Part shown: one piece after another, positions 8,554 to 15,819 of the stretch
Layout: every line of letters starts with the position of its first letter
Position numbering within the stretch: position 1 is the stretch's first letter
DNA from: an uncultured Woeseiaceae bacterium
GTDB lineage: Bacteria > Pseudomonadota > Gammaproteobacteria > Steroidobacterales > Woeseiaceae
Assembly (NCBI GenBank): GCA_905480255.1
Contig: CAJQPR010000160.1
Span: 1-39,171 of the forward strand
DNA: 39,171 nt
Reading direction: 5' to 3'
Notes under the pieces: generated by a model
Seen by the model: only the letters and a program-made list of their open reading frames with translations
Told to the model about the DNA's origin: nothing
Database searches by the model: none
Made by a program: the position numbers and the translations under genes

Positions 8554-9501
8554 ATGACTCCAGCCAGGGAATCACAACTCGCAACAGCCGTCATGATGAT
8601 CATGCCCGTGCGCTTCGAGAGTAATCCACACACTGCGGAATCCAATAGATTCCAGGGCAGGAACCCGGATTCGCCGGAACAGCAGCAAGCGGCGGCCGCC
8701 AGGGAATTCGCCGGCCTTTGCGATGCACTGGAGTCCAGTGGTATCCAGGTTGTGCAGTTCGATGATACAGCGGAGCCGCACACACCCGACGCAATTTTTC
8801 CCAACAACTGGGTCAGTTTTCATGCCGATGGCCGGGTGGTTCTCTATCCAATGGAGGCACCGAATCGCCGGACCGAACGGCGTCAGGATATTATCGACGC
8901 GTTATCCGATACCTATCGTTTTCAGGTTAGTGAAATCGTGGACCTGTCGGAACATGAAGAGAATGGCCACTACCTGGAAGGCACCGGCAGCCTGGTCCTG
9001 GATCGCGCCAACCGGATTGCCTACGCCTGCCTGTCGTCACGAACGCACCTCGATGCGTTGGGCGACTTTGCACAGCGTATGGATTACACAGTTGTCGCCT
9101 TCGATGCAGTAGATCGTGATGGTGCACCGATTTACCACACTAATGTTTTGATGAACGTGGGAGAGAAACTCGCGGTCATTTGTGACGAGGCAATTCGGGG
9201 CGATGAGCAGCGACACGCCGTCCTGCGGAGTCTCGAAGAAACAGGTCATGAGGTAGTTTCGATAAACTACGATCAAATGGACTCGTTCGCCGGCAACATG
9301 CTTGAGCTTCGTAACTCATCCGGAAATCGAGTTATCGCGATGTCGGCGCAAGCCCTTCGATCGCTCGACGAGCCCCAGGTTGCGGCAATTGAAGCTAATG
9401 CTACAGTTGTCAGCGCCCCAATCGACGGAATCGAAAGCTCCTCCGGCGGCAGTGTTCGTTGCATGCTGGCTGAAATTCATCTTCCAAAACAAGACAAATA
9501 A
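8554..9501 (+). CDS. ctlX: Citrulline hydrolase CtlX (arginine deiminase / amidinotransferase fold)
   Basis: 315 residues. CtlX proteins hydrolyse citrulline to ornithine and belong to the guanidino-group-modifying superfamily. The family-typical opening VMMIMPVRFESNPHTAESN is at 13-31, the substrate and catalytic segment PDAIFPNNWVSFH near 78-90, EGTGSLVLDR near 142, the YHTNVLM His region near 190, and the nucleophile in GGSVRC, with Cys303. All expected regions are present. The ATG at 8554 has no clear Shine-Dalgarno, but N-terminal length fits relatives. It is followed 15 bp later by a short paralogue remnant and then by an M61 peptidase. Its product ornithine is also the product of the arginase at 15820. 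Confidence 0.85.
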   Translation: MTPARESQLATAVMMIMPVRFESNPHTAESNRFQGRNPDSPEQQQAAAAREFAGLCDALESSGIQVVQFDDTAEPHTPDAIFPNNWVSFHADGRVVLYPMEAPNRRTERRQDIIDALSDTYRFQVSEIVDLSEHEENGHYLEGTGSLVLDRANRIAYACLSSRTHLDALGDFAQRMDYTVVAFDAVDRDGAPIYHTNVLMNVGEKLAVICDEAIRGDEQRHAVLRSLEETGHEVVSINYDQMDSFAGNMLELRNSSGNRVIAMSAQALRSLDEPQVAAIEANATVVSAPIDGIESSSGGSVRCMLAEIHLPKQDK

Positions 9502-9516
9502 TGCGGAGTGTCACGA

Positions 9517-9783
9517 ATGGGGAATTCCCGCGAAAAGATCTTGATGTGTCCACCGGACTACTTCACGGTCGACTATGTCGATACCGCGGACGCCGGAAAT
9601 TTCGCCTGCAACGCCGTTAACGTTGGCGACATGGTCTTCCTCAACAAAGCTTCCGATCCTTTGAGGGCGCGACTCATGCTTGCGGGATTCAAAGTATGCG
9701 AAGTCGGCCTGTCTGAATTTCTAAAGGCGGGCGGATCGGCGCAATGTCTTACGCTGAAACTAACTGAGCCACTACTGGCCTAG
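9517..9783 (+). CDS. Internally deleted arginine-deiminase/dimethylargininase-like protein (88 aa)
   Basis: The start is the ATG at 9517, eight bases after GGAG; an in-frame GTG at 9508 is not needed. Residues 10-20 (ILMCPPDYFTVDY) match the N-terminus of DDAH/arginine-deiminase-like enzymes. The next residues, from NFACNAVNVGDMVFLN to LSEFLKAGGSAQCLTLKL, match the C-terminal part with the catalytic Cys motif GGSxxC. The roughly 170-200 residues that normally lie between, including the His and acidic catalytic residues, are absent from the DNA rather than frameshifted. The reading frame and ribosome binding site are intact. It should not be catalytic alone; it may be a decaying gene or a small subunit-like remnant next to the full-length relative ctlX. 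Confidence 0.75.
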   Translation: MGNSREKILMCPPDYFTVDYVDTADAGNFACNAVNVGDMVFLNKASDPLRARLMLAGFKVCEVGLSEFLKAGGSAQCLTLKLTEPLLA

Positions 9784-9795
9784 AGCAGGCGAATC

Positions 9796-11598
9796 ATGGC
9801 CGCACATCGCTATCACATCATTGCAAAGGATCCTGCGGCTCACCTGTTTGAGGTTTCGGTCACTGTCGAGAATCCGAATCCAACGGGTCAGGCGATCAGC
9901 ATACCGGCATGGATCCCGGGCAGTTATATGATCCGGGATCTTGCGCGCCATGTCGTCGCCATCCGCGCTGAAAGCGAAGGCGAAGAGGTTGGCCTCACCA
10001 AAACGGACAAGAGTACGTGGCAGGCAGACCCCCGTGAATCCGCGCTGACCTTCGTCGCAGAAATTTATGCCTACGATCCAGGCGTTCGGGGTGCACACCT
10101 GGACCATACACACGGATTTTTTGACGGAGCGTGTGTGTTTCCTGAAGTCATCGGCCAGGCGGACCAGGAGTGCCAACTTGAAATTGTACCGCCGCCAACA
10201 GGTGGAGAGTGGAGGGTTGCCACTTCGATGCGTGCGATTGATGCGGCCCCTTACGAATTCGGTACCTATGTTGCAGACGACTATGCCGAACTGATCGATC
10301 ACCCTGTCGAGATGGGCAATATTCTGATCGGCGAATTCGAGGTTTGCGGAATTCCACATGCCATCGCCGTGCGTGGCCACGAACACTTCGATATGGCCAG
10401 GATTTGTCACGATCTCGCAAAGCTTTGCGAATACCAGATCGGCTTTCTGGGGAAGCCGGCGAATCTCGATCGCTATCTCTTTCTGCTGACTGTCAAAGAA
10501 GGCGGCTACGGCGGTCTTGAACACCGGTGGTCGTCCAGCTTGTTGTGCAGTCGCAAAGATCTGCCAAGGCGGGGAGCCACCAAGGTGACGGAAGACTACC
10601 GCAAGTTCCTCGGGCTTTGCAGTCACGAATACTTCCATCTATGGAACGTAAAGCGAATGAAGCCTGAACGTTTCACGCCATATGACCTGAGGTCCGAATC
10701 ACACACGGGCCTCTTGTGGGTTTTCGAAGGAATTACGTCGTACTACGATGACCTGTTCCTCGTGCGCGCTGGCCTGATCTCGACCGAGAGCTATCTGGAA
10801 TTGCTGGCGAAGACGATCACGCGCGTGCAGAGAACGCGGGGGCGCCTTCGGCAAAATGTGGAACAGTCCAGTTTCGATGCCTGGACACATCTCTATCAAC
10901 AGAATGCGAATTCATCCAACACGATGATCAGCTACTACTCAAAAGGCTCACTGATTGCACTTGCGCTGGATCTGACCATTCGCAAAGAGTCTGCCGGCAA
11001 ACATTCGCTTGATGACGTAATGATTGAATGCTGGAACCGTTTCGGTGAGAGCGGCAAGGGTATGCCGGAGCGCGGGCTGGAATCTGTGGCTCGTTCGGTC
11101 ACCGGTCTTGAGCTTGAGGACTTTTTTGATCGTTTTGTCCGGGGCACTACCGAGCTGCCGCTGACGGGTCTGCTCAAGGCTGTCGGTATCAATGCCTGGT
11201 TTCGCCAGGCGGCCAGCAGCAAAGATGCTGGCGGCAAATCGCTAATGGACGATTTCTCGCCGCCACCGTGGTTGGGGGCCGCGTTGATTGAGAGTGGAGG
11301 TACAAGTCGTTTTGGCGTTGTGCATTCCGGAAGCCCAGCCGAGCAGGCTGGCATCGCTCCCGGAGATGAGGCGGTAGCAATCGACGGGCTGCGCCTGACT
11401 GCTGCAAATCTGGACAGTCGCCTGCGGGATCATCATGAGGGTGACGCGGTCACTCTCACGGTCTTTCGCGATCACGGCCTGATGCGCCACCGGGTGACGC
11501 TGGGCAAAGCGCCTGAAGATACCTGCTACCTGGAAGCGGACCCGGATACCGGCGGCGCAACGCAGAAAGAGCAGGCCGCCTGGCTCGGTTCCGACTGA
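9796..11598 (+). CDS. M61 family metallopeptidase (glycyl aminopeptidase type) with PDZ domain
   Basis: 600 residues from the ATG at 9796, with AGCAGG upstream. The zinc motif HEYFH is at residues 277-281, followed by the family-defining LWNVKRMKPERF stretch and, downstream, GLLWVFEGITSYYDDL containing the third ligand Glu. The N-terminal half is the beta-rich domain of M61 (SIPAWIPGSYMIRDLARHV near 35-53). A PDZ domain occupies roughly residues 490-575 (FGVVHSGSPAEQAGIAPGDE). M61 enzymes release N-terminal amino acids, with preference for Gly or Ala. No signal peptide is seen. It lies 12 bp after the 88-codon gene, so the three genes ctlX, remnant and peptidase are likely one transcript. Confidence 0.9.
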   Translation: MAAHRYHIIAKDPAAHLFEVSVTVENPNPTGQAISIPAWIPGSYMIRDLARHVVAIRAESEGEEVGLTKTDKSTWQADPRESALTFVAEIYAYDPGVRGAHLDHTHGFFDGACVFPEVIGQADQECQLEIVPPPTGGEWRVATSMRAIDAAPYEFGTYVADDYAELIDHPVEMGNILIGEFEVCGIPHAIAVRGHEHFDMARICHDLAKLCEYQIGFLGKPANLDRYLFLLTVKEGGYGGLEHRWSSSLLCSRKDLPRRGATKVTEDYRKFLGLCSHEYFHLWNVKRMKPERFTPYDLRSESHTGLLWVFEGITSYYDDLFLVRAGLISTESYLELLAKTITRVQRTRGRLRQNVEQSSFDAWTHLYQQNANSSNTMISYYSKGSLIALALDLTIRKESAGKHSLDDVMIECWNRFGESGKGMPERGLESVARSVTGLELEDFFDRFVRGTTELPLTGLLKAVGINAWFRQAASSKDAGGKSLMDDFSPPPWLGAALIESGGTSRFGVVHSGSPAEQAGIAPGDEAVAIDGLRLTAANLDSRLRDHHEGDAVTLTVFRDHGLMRHRVTLGKAPEDTCYLEADPDTGGATQKEQAAWLGSD

Positions 11599-11599
11599 C

Positions 11600-12499
11600 T
11601 CAAAGTAGCGCCAAAGCGTCCGGCATTATTTGAATCCGGAAATCTGTCTGCAACGGCTGGGTTTCGCCGTCAATATGCGACGGTACCGGCGCGTCAGCGT
11701 GCAACTCGAATTCGGTGATTCTCTCGCAACTTATATCCGCTTCCTCTGTATGGGTTCCGCGAATGAGTTTCGGTAGCAGCGCGAGCACGCGTGATCGGGA
11801 AACAGGCGCTGCAACGATGAGGTCGAGATGACCGTCATCATTTTCGGCCATCGGGGCAATGTAGAACATCCCGCCTACCCAGGATCCGTTACTGATGTTT
11901 GCGAGCGTGATGCGTCCTTCGTATTCACTATCGCCATAACGCATTTTCACAGATGGCGTAATGACGCCGTCCCATAGTCCTTCCAGGACTGCGATAAGGT
12001 AAACGAAGTCACCGATCGGCCAGCTGTACTTTTCTGCAATACGATTGATCTTGGCGTCAAACCCGATGCCGACGCCGTTGGCAAAGAATCGTTCGTTCAT
12101 TTTTCCGGCATCGATGTACCTGGTAGGGACCGATTCGCTGATTCGATCAGCCAGCAGACTGGCGGCCATTTCCCAGTCGAGCGGGATCGAGCATGCTTTT
12201 GCGAAATCATTGCCTGTACCGATAGGGATGACCCCCATCGGTGTCCTTGTTCCGGCGGTCAGGATGCCGTTCACTGTTTCGTGAACACTGCCGTCACCGC
12301 CGGCAACGATAAGCAGACCACCATCAGACTTCGCATGGTCGAATACGCGCTGTTCAAGGTCGCCAACCGCGCTGCTCTCAATCAGCTCGACAGGAACATT
12401 CCTGGCCGCAAAACTGTCCCTGATCGCCGTAGCATGCCTTCCGGCGCGGCCCCGGCCGGCAACAGGGTTGAGGAACAGGGGGATAGGTGGATTCGTCAT
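11600..12499 (-). CDS. Lipid kinase of the YegS/BmrU/diacylglycerol kinase family
   Basis: 299 residues. The nucleotide-binding and catalytic motifs are GGDGSVHETVNGIL (near 66-79) and PIGTGNDFAKA (near 91-101), after an N-terminal LFLNPVAGRGRAG. The C-terminal beta domain ends with SHIDGETQPLQTDFRIQIMP, as in YegS and DgkB relatives. These cytoplasmic, membrane-associated enzymes phosphorylate diacylglycerol, sphingosine-like lipids or phosphatidylglycerol. The stop is one base from that of the convergent peptidase; the start faces plsY across about 80 bp, so two phospholipid genes share that promoter region. The lipid substrate is not determinable. Confidence 0.87.
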   Translation of the reverse strand: MTNPPIPLFLNPVAGRGRAGRHATAIRDSFAARNVPVELIESSAVGDLEQRVFDHAKSDGGLLIVAGGDGSVHETVNGILTAGTRTPMGVIPIGTGNDFAKACSIPLDWEMAASLLADRISESVPTRYIDAGKMNERFFANGVGIGFDAKINRIAEKYSWPIGDFVYLIAVLEGLWDGVITPSVKMRYGDSEYEGRITLANISNGSWVGGMFYIAPMAENDDGHLDLIVAAPVSRSRVLALLPKLIRGTHTEEADISCERITEFELHADAPVPSHIDGETQPLQTDFRIQIMPDALALL

Positions 12500-12577
12500 G
12501 GCATTTTTGCCGGTCGAACAGTGTGGCCCTGATGCTACAATGCCGTCCGACTCCAGACAAAGGGCTTCACCTTCCCA

Positions 12578-13228
12578 ATGCTCGAACTCGGCACCAAGTT
12601 TCTGCTCAGCTATTTCATCGGCTCCATTATGGGTTCGCTGGTGATGGGGCGGATTCGGGGCGGCGTTGACATTCGAACGATGGGCAGTGGCAATGCGGGT
12701 GGCACCAATGCTTTGCGGACTCAGGGATGGATGTTTGCGCTCGGCGTCGTGATTATTGATGTTGGCAAAGGCGTTATTGGAACCGGTCTGGTACCTGGTC
12801 TCGAATTGCCCTTTATTGGTGTTGATCCGAATATTTCACGGGTCTGGCTGACGTTGTCCTGCGCGGCGGCATCCGTAATTGGTCATGTCTGGCCTATGTG
12901 GCACCAGTTTCGTGGTGGCAAGGGCGCGGCGACACTCGTGGGGACTTTGATCGTTCTCGCCCCTTCAATCATTGCACCAGTACTGGCGGTTTGGGCACTG
13001 GTATTCATCTTTTCCGGATATGTCGGCCTGGCCACCATGACGGCCGGGGTCGCCGCACCAGTTGTACTTGCTGTGACGAGACTGCCCGAGGATCAGCCAG
13101 CTTTCATCTTCTGTGTTGCGATGTCGATGTACATCATCTTCAGCCATCGTTCCAATATCCAGCGAATGAAAGATGGCACTGAGAACAGGGTGGAACGCGC
13201 AATGTTGCTTCGCAGGCGCAAAGCGTGA
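12578..13228 (+). CDS. plsY: Glycerol-3-phosphate acyltransferase PlsY
   Basis: 216 residues, slightly longer than usual. PlsY is an inner-membrane enzyme that transfers acyl groups from acyl-phosphate to glycerol-3-phosphate, the first step of phospholipid synthesis. Signature loops are present: GSGNAGGTNALRTQG near 37-51, IGHVWPMWHQFRGGKGAAT near 100-118, and FSHRSNIQRMKDGTENR near 188-204. About five membrane helices lie between them. The ATG at 12578 has only a weak ribosome site. The stop overlaps the start of birA by one base, making it the first gene of a plsY-birA-coaX-SPOR operon. Confidence 0.93.
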   Translation: MLELGTKFLLSYFIGSIMGSLVMGRIRGGVDIRTMGSGNAGGTNALRTQGWMFALGVVIIDVGKGVIGTGLVPGLELPFIGVDPNISRVWLTLSCAAASVIGHVWPMWHQFRGGKGAATLVGTLIVLAPSIIAPVLAVWALVFIFSGYVGLATMTAGVAAPVVLAVTRLPEDQPAFIFCVAMSMYIIFSHRSNIQRMKDGTENRVERAMLLRRRKA

Positions 13229-14046
13229 TGAACAAACTCAATGCCGAGCAAATCCGCCAGCCGATTTCGGACACGCCATGTTCGCGCCTTGACTATCTTG
13301 AAGTTTTTTCGGAAATCGAATCAACAAACAGCTACTTGCTTGAAAAGCCCGCGCCCCTGCCGGGACGGTTTCGTGTCGCGATAGCTGATCATCAGACGGC
13401 CGGTCGCGGTCGAATGGACAGGCAATGGTACTCACCACCGTTGTCGGGTCTTTGCATGTCTATGTCTTATACTTTTGAAAATGCGCCGAAATTTCTCCCG
13501 GCCGCAACTCTTGCGATTGGTGTTGGCGTAGCGGAGCTGCTGGAACAGCTGGGCATTCGCGGCGTCGGTCTCAAATGGCCCAACGACCTGATCGTTCGAA
13601 ACGGGAAGCTGGGCGGAATCCTGACTGAGGTTCATTCCGGTGATGGCCCGGAAATGACCGTTGTCGTGGGCATCGGAATCAACGTCGACCTGGGACAGTC
13701 AGCCGACACCGGAGGAATAAAGACCCGTATCGGGTATGCAAGCGATCTTGCAAGCTGCACGGATCAGTTGCTGTCACGAAGTGCGCTGTCTGCGGCGCTC
13801 GTTGAGACACTTTTTAATACGCTGGCAGAATTCGAGAAGGATGGTTTCGAGCGTTTTTTCAGCGCCTGGGAACGATACGACTGGTTGCGCGGGCAGCGTA
13901 TCAGTGTCGAGCTCCCGAATCGACGGCCGCACGGTGTTTGCCAGGGAATCGACAGCGATGGCGCGCTGATGCTCCGCACGGAATCTGGCACCGAACGCAT
14001 CATGTCAGGCAGCATTCACCTCCGCGGGCGGCAGGGCGACAGCTGA
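13228..14046 (+). CDS. birA: Biotin-[acetyl-CoA-carboxylase] ligase (BirA type, no DNA-binding domain)
   Basis: 272 residues from the ATG at 13228, which overlaps the plsY stop in TGATG; a GTG one codon earlier is the alternative. The enzyme activates biotin to biotinyl-AMP and attaches it to the biotin carrier protein. Motifs are EIESTNSYLL near 30, QTAGRGRMDRQW near 56-67 (the biotinyl-AMP loop), GLKWPNDLIVRNGKLGGIL near 117-135, and VVGIGINV near 152. A C-terminal SH3-like cap follows. Unlike E. coli BirA it lacks the N-terminal winged helix, so it is a ligase without repressor function. It overlaps coaX by one base. Confidence 0.9.
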   Translation: MNKLNAEQIRQPISDTPCSRLDYLEVFSEIESTNSYLLEKPAPLPGRFRVAIADHQTAGRGRMDRQWYSPPLSGLCMSMSYTFENAPKFLPAATLAIGVGVAELLEQLGIRGVGLKWPNDLIVRNGKLGGILTEVHSGDGPEMTVVVGIGINVDLGQSADTGGIKTRIGYASDLASCTDQLLSRSALSAALVETLFNTLAEFEKDGFERFFSAWERYDWLRGQRISVELPNRRPHGVCQGIDSDGALMLRTESGTERIMSGSIHLRGRQGDS

Positions 14047-14813
14047 TGGCTGACAGGGCGTTGCTGTTCGACGTCGGCAACACCAGGTTGAAATGGGGCG
14101 TCTTCGTCGACGGCCAGATTTCCCGTACCGGCAGCATCAGGCATGAGCAACTCAGGGAATCCGGTTTTTCATCGCTCACCACGCGAATACCACGAAACGT
14201 CGACCACGTCTTGGTCAGCAATGTTGCGGGACCGGGGTTTGGTGCGCGCCTGGTAAGCTTCATCGGCATCCACTGCGGCGCGGACGTTCATTTTGCGAAG
14301 CCGCAAAAGAACGGGTTCGGCCTGAAAAACGCCTATCGTCAGCCGCGGCGGCTCGGCGTCGATCGCTGGGCCGCAATGATTGGTGCGCGGGCTGAGTCAA
14401 AATCGTCGCTATGCGTCGTCGATGCAGGTACGGCACTGACCATTGACGCCATTGATGGCGAAGGCCTGCATCTCGGTGGCCAGATCATTCCCGGACTACA
14501 ATTGATGGCGCGCGCGCTTGCGTCAGAAACCAGCGATATTGGCGCACCGCCGCGAACTAAAAAAGATGTCGGCCCCGGGATGGGGATGTTTCAAAACACC
14601 ACGCGGCAAGCTGTTCAATCCGGCGCCATGAACGCCATCTGCGGTGCCATCGAGCGCGCTGGCAGGACGATGCGGGCCGCGGGTTTGCGTCCGAGAATCA
14701 TCTTGACCGGGGGTGACGCGTCGCGCATCCTAACGCAGCTTGATGGCAAAGTACTGCACCGCCCACACCTTGTACTGCAGGGCCTGGCATTCATGTTGCA
14801 AAGTGATTCGTGA
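14046..14813 (+). CDS. coaX: Type III pantothenate kinase CoaX
   Basis: 255 residues from the ATG at 14046, overlapping the birA stop in TGATG; longer upstream frames run through birA and are not used. CoaX phosphorylates pantothenate, the first step of coenzyme A synthesis. The ATP-binding motif LLFDVGNTRLKWG is at the N-terminus, GVDRWAAMIGA near 103-113 holds the catalytic Asp, and VVDAGTALTIDAID near 125-138 is the second phosphate motif, followed by GGQIIPGLQLM. The arrangement birA-coaX-SPOR is common in gammaproteobacteria and supports the call. Confidence 0.93.
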   Translation: MADRALLFDVGNTRLKWGVFVDGQISRTGSIRHEQLRESGFSSLTTRIPRNVDHVLVSNVAGPGFGARLVSFIGIHCGADVHFAKPQKNGFGLKNAYRQPRRLGVDRWAAMIGARAESKSSLCVVDAGTALTIDAIDGEGLHLGGQIIPGLQLMARALASETSDIGAPPRTKKDVGPGMGMFQNTTRQAVQSGAMNAICGAIERAGRTMRAAGLRPRIILTGGDASRILTQLDGKVLHRPHLVLQGLAFMLQSDS

Positions 14814-14823
14814 ATAGCTCTTT

Positions 14824-15504
14824 ATGAAAAACCTTCTAATGCTTTTGGTGGTTGCGAATATCCTCTACTACATGTGGGGACGATTCGTCGATGAGCCGGA
14901 GCCAACAGGTGTCGTGGTCGTCGATGAATCGGATCTCGGGCCGCCGCTGAATGTCTCGGATGTCGCACTGGCGGCGACCAGCGTTGACGCAGCGCTGGGA
15001 ACGGGCAAGCCTTCTGACCTGGCGGCTTTGTCCGGTCGCTCGTGTGTCACGCTTGGGCCATTCAAGACCAACGAAGATGCGGAGGGCGCGCTGGCCGAAT
15101 ATGAAGGCCAGGGGATGCGGGCCAGCTTACGGACCACCCAGGGCCAGGTATTTGTTGGTCATTGGGTGCAAATCAGGAATATTCCGGACAGGGACACGGG
15201 CAACGCCATCCTCGCCCAGCTTCGCGAAGGAGGTCTTGGTGATGCCTACCTGGTGCCGACCGACGAAGAGGGCCTGAAAATCTCCCTGGGACTGTTTGGC
15301 GAAAAGAGTCGGGCGGAACGTATTGAATTGCAGGCCAAGTCCCTGGATCTTCAGCCGGACATCACACCGAGGATGCGTGACGCGACCGTCTTTTTCGTCG
15401 ATATCGGCCTGCCGCCGGGCAAGGGTGCTGGAGCCATGATCGAGAAATACGGTGAAGAAAATGTCCTGTTACGTGACCAGGCGACCTGCCCACGATCCAA
15501 TTAA
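14824..15504 (+). CDS. SPOR-domain membrane-anchored protein
   Basis: 226 residues. An N-terminal membrane anchor (LLMLLVVANILYYMWG) is followed by an acidic linker and, from about residue 75, repeats with the SPOR pattern: CVTLGPFKTNEDAEGALAEY, then VQIRNIPDRDTGNAILAQL and ISLGLFGEKSRAERIELQA. SPOR domains bind denuded septal peptidoglycan. The gene starts 10 bp after coaX and is the last of the operon; two promoter-like bases groups for the next tRNA region begin directly after its stop. The precise role is unknown. Confidence 0.8.
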   Translation: MKNLLMLLVVANILYYMWGRFVDEPEPTGVVVVDESDLGPPLNVSDVALAATSVDAALGTGKPSDLAALSGRSCVTLGPFKTNEDAEGALAEYEGQGMRASLRTTQGQVFVGHWVQIRNIPDRDTGNAILAQLREGGLGDAYLVPTDEEGLKISLGLFGEKSRAERIELQAKSLDLQPDITPRMRDATVFFVDIGLPPGKGAGAMIEKYGEENVLLRDQATCPRSN

Positions 15505-15506
15505 GT

Positions 15507-15520
15507 GGTTATAATCCGCG
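15507..15520 (+). promoter_or_regulatory. -10 region for the tRNA-Thr stub and tRNA-Thr copy 1
   Basis: GGTTATAATCCGCG contains a perfect TATAAT (15510-15515). The same 14 bases occur at 16872-16885 before tRNA-Thr copy 2. In both places the distance from TATAAT to the first base of the tRNA or tRNA stub is 18 bases. CCGCG resembles a GC-rich discriminator, typical of stringently controlled tRNA promoters. The -35 is poor here. Confidence 0.7.
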
Positions 15521-15533
15521 CCTTAGAAATTCA

Positions 15534-15672
15534 GCCGGCATAGCTCAGCTGGGTGAGCCGGGAGAGCCGAAGCATCGCTTCGGCACGGCGAACGCCACGC
15601 CAGGACGGCGTGGCAGGTGTTTGAGAGTACGTAGATGCTAAGCCATGGATGGCAGGCACGCTTATAATATTG
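15534..15672 (+). repeat. tRNA-Thr 5' stub plus GGA-loop hairpin leader (element copy A)
   Basis: The first 19 bases copy the 5' end of the tRNA-Thr that follows 139 bp downstream, with one change (GCCGGCATAGCTCAG then C for T). After this come GGGTGAG; a hairpin CCGAAGC-ATC-GCTTCGG; the block CGAACGCCACG; a hairpin CCACGCC-AGGAC-GGCGTGG with AGGAC in the loop; GGTGTTTGAGAG; and a hairpin GCC-ATGGAT-GGC. A homologous element with the same order and nearly the same length (141 bp) precedes tRNA-Gly at 38652-38792. The leader would be transcribed with the tRNA from the promoter at 15507. GGA in hairpin loops is the recognition feature of CsrA/RsmA; whether it binds is unknown. Confidence 0.7.
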
Positions 15673-15748
15673 GCCGGCATAGCTCAGTTGGTAGAGCAAC
15701 TGATTTGTAATCAGTAGGTCCCGAGTTCGACTCTTGGTGCCGGCACCA
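15673..15748 (+). tRNA. tRNA-Thr(UGU), copy 1
   Basis: 76 nt with encoded CCA. The acceptor arms GCCGGCA and TGCCGGC pair fully, the anticodon loop is TTTGTAA (anticodon TGT), and the T loop is GTTCGACTC. It reads ACA and, with cmo5U34, other Thr codons. A TATAAT at 15663-15668 lies only four bases before the gene, too close to be its own promoter, so transcription probably comes from 15507 through the leader element. A GC-rich hairpin without a T run (15755-15773) follows. Confidence 0.97.
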
Positions 15749-15819
15749 GACTTCAGGGCCCTGCAGGGGCCCTCGCGCGGCCTGAGAAACAGAATACAGC
15801 CAGGTACCGGAATCAGACA

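Noticed and set aside
9772-10638. Leftward 288-codon frame in the M61 gene
   Set aside because: It is antisense to the M61 catalytic domain and has no ribosome site or motif.
15663-15668. TATAAT as promoter of tRNA-Thr copy 1
   Set aside because: It ends four bases before the tRNA, so transcription would start inside the gene; the block at 15507 fits better.
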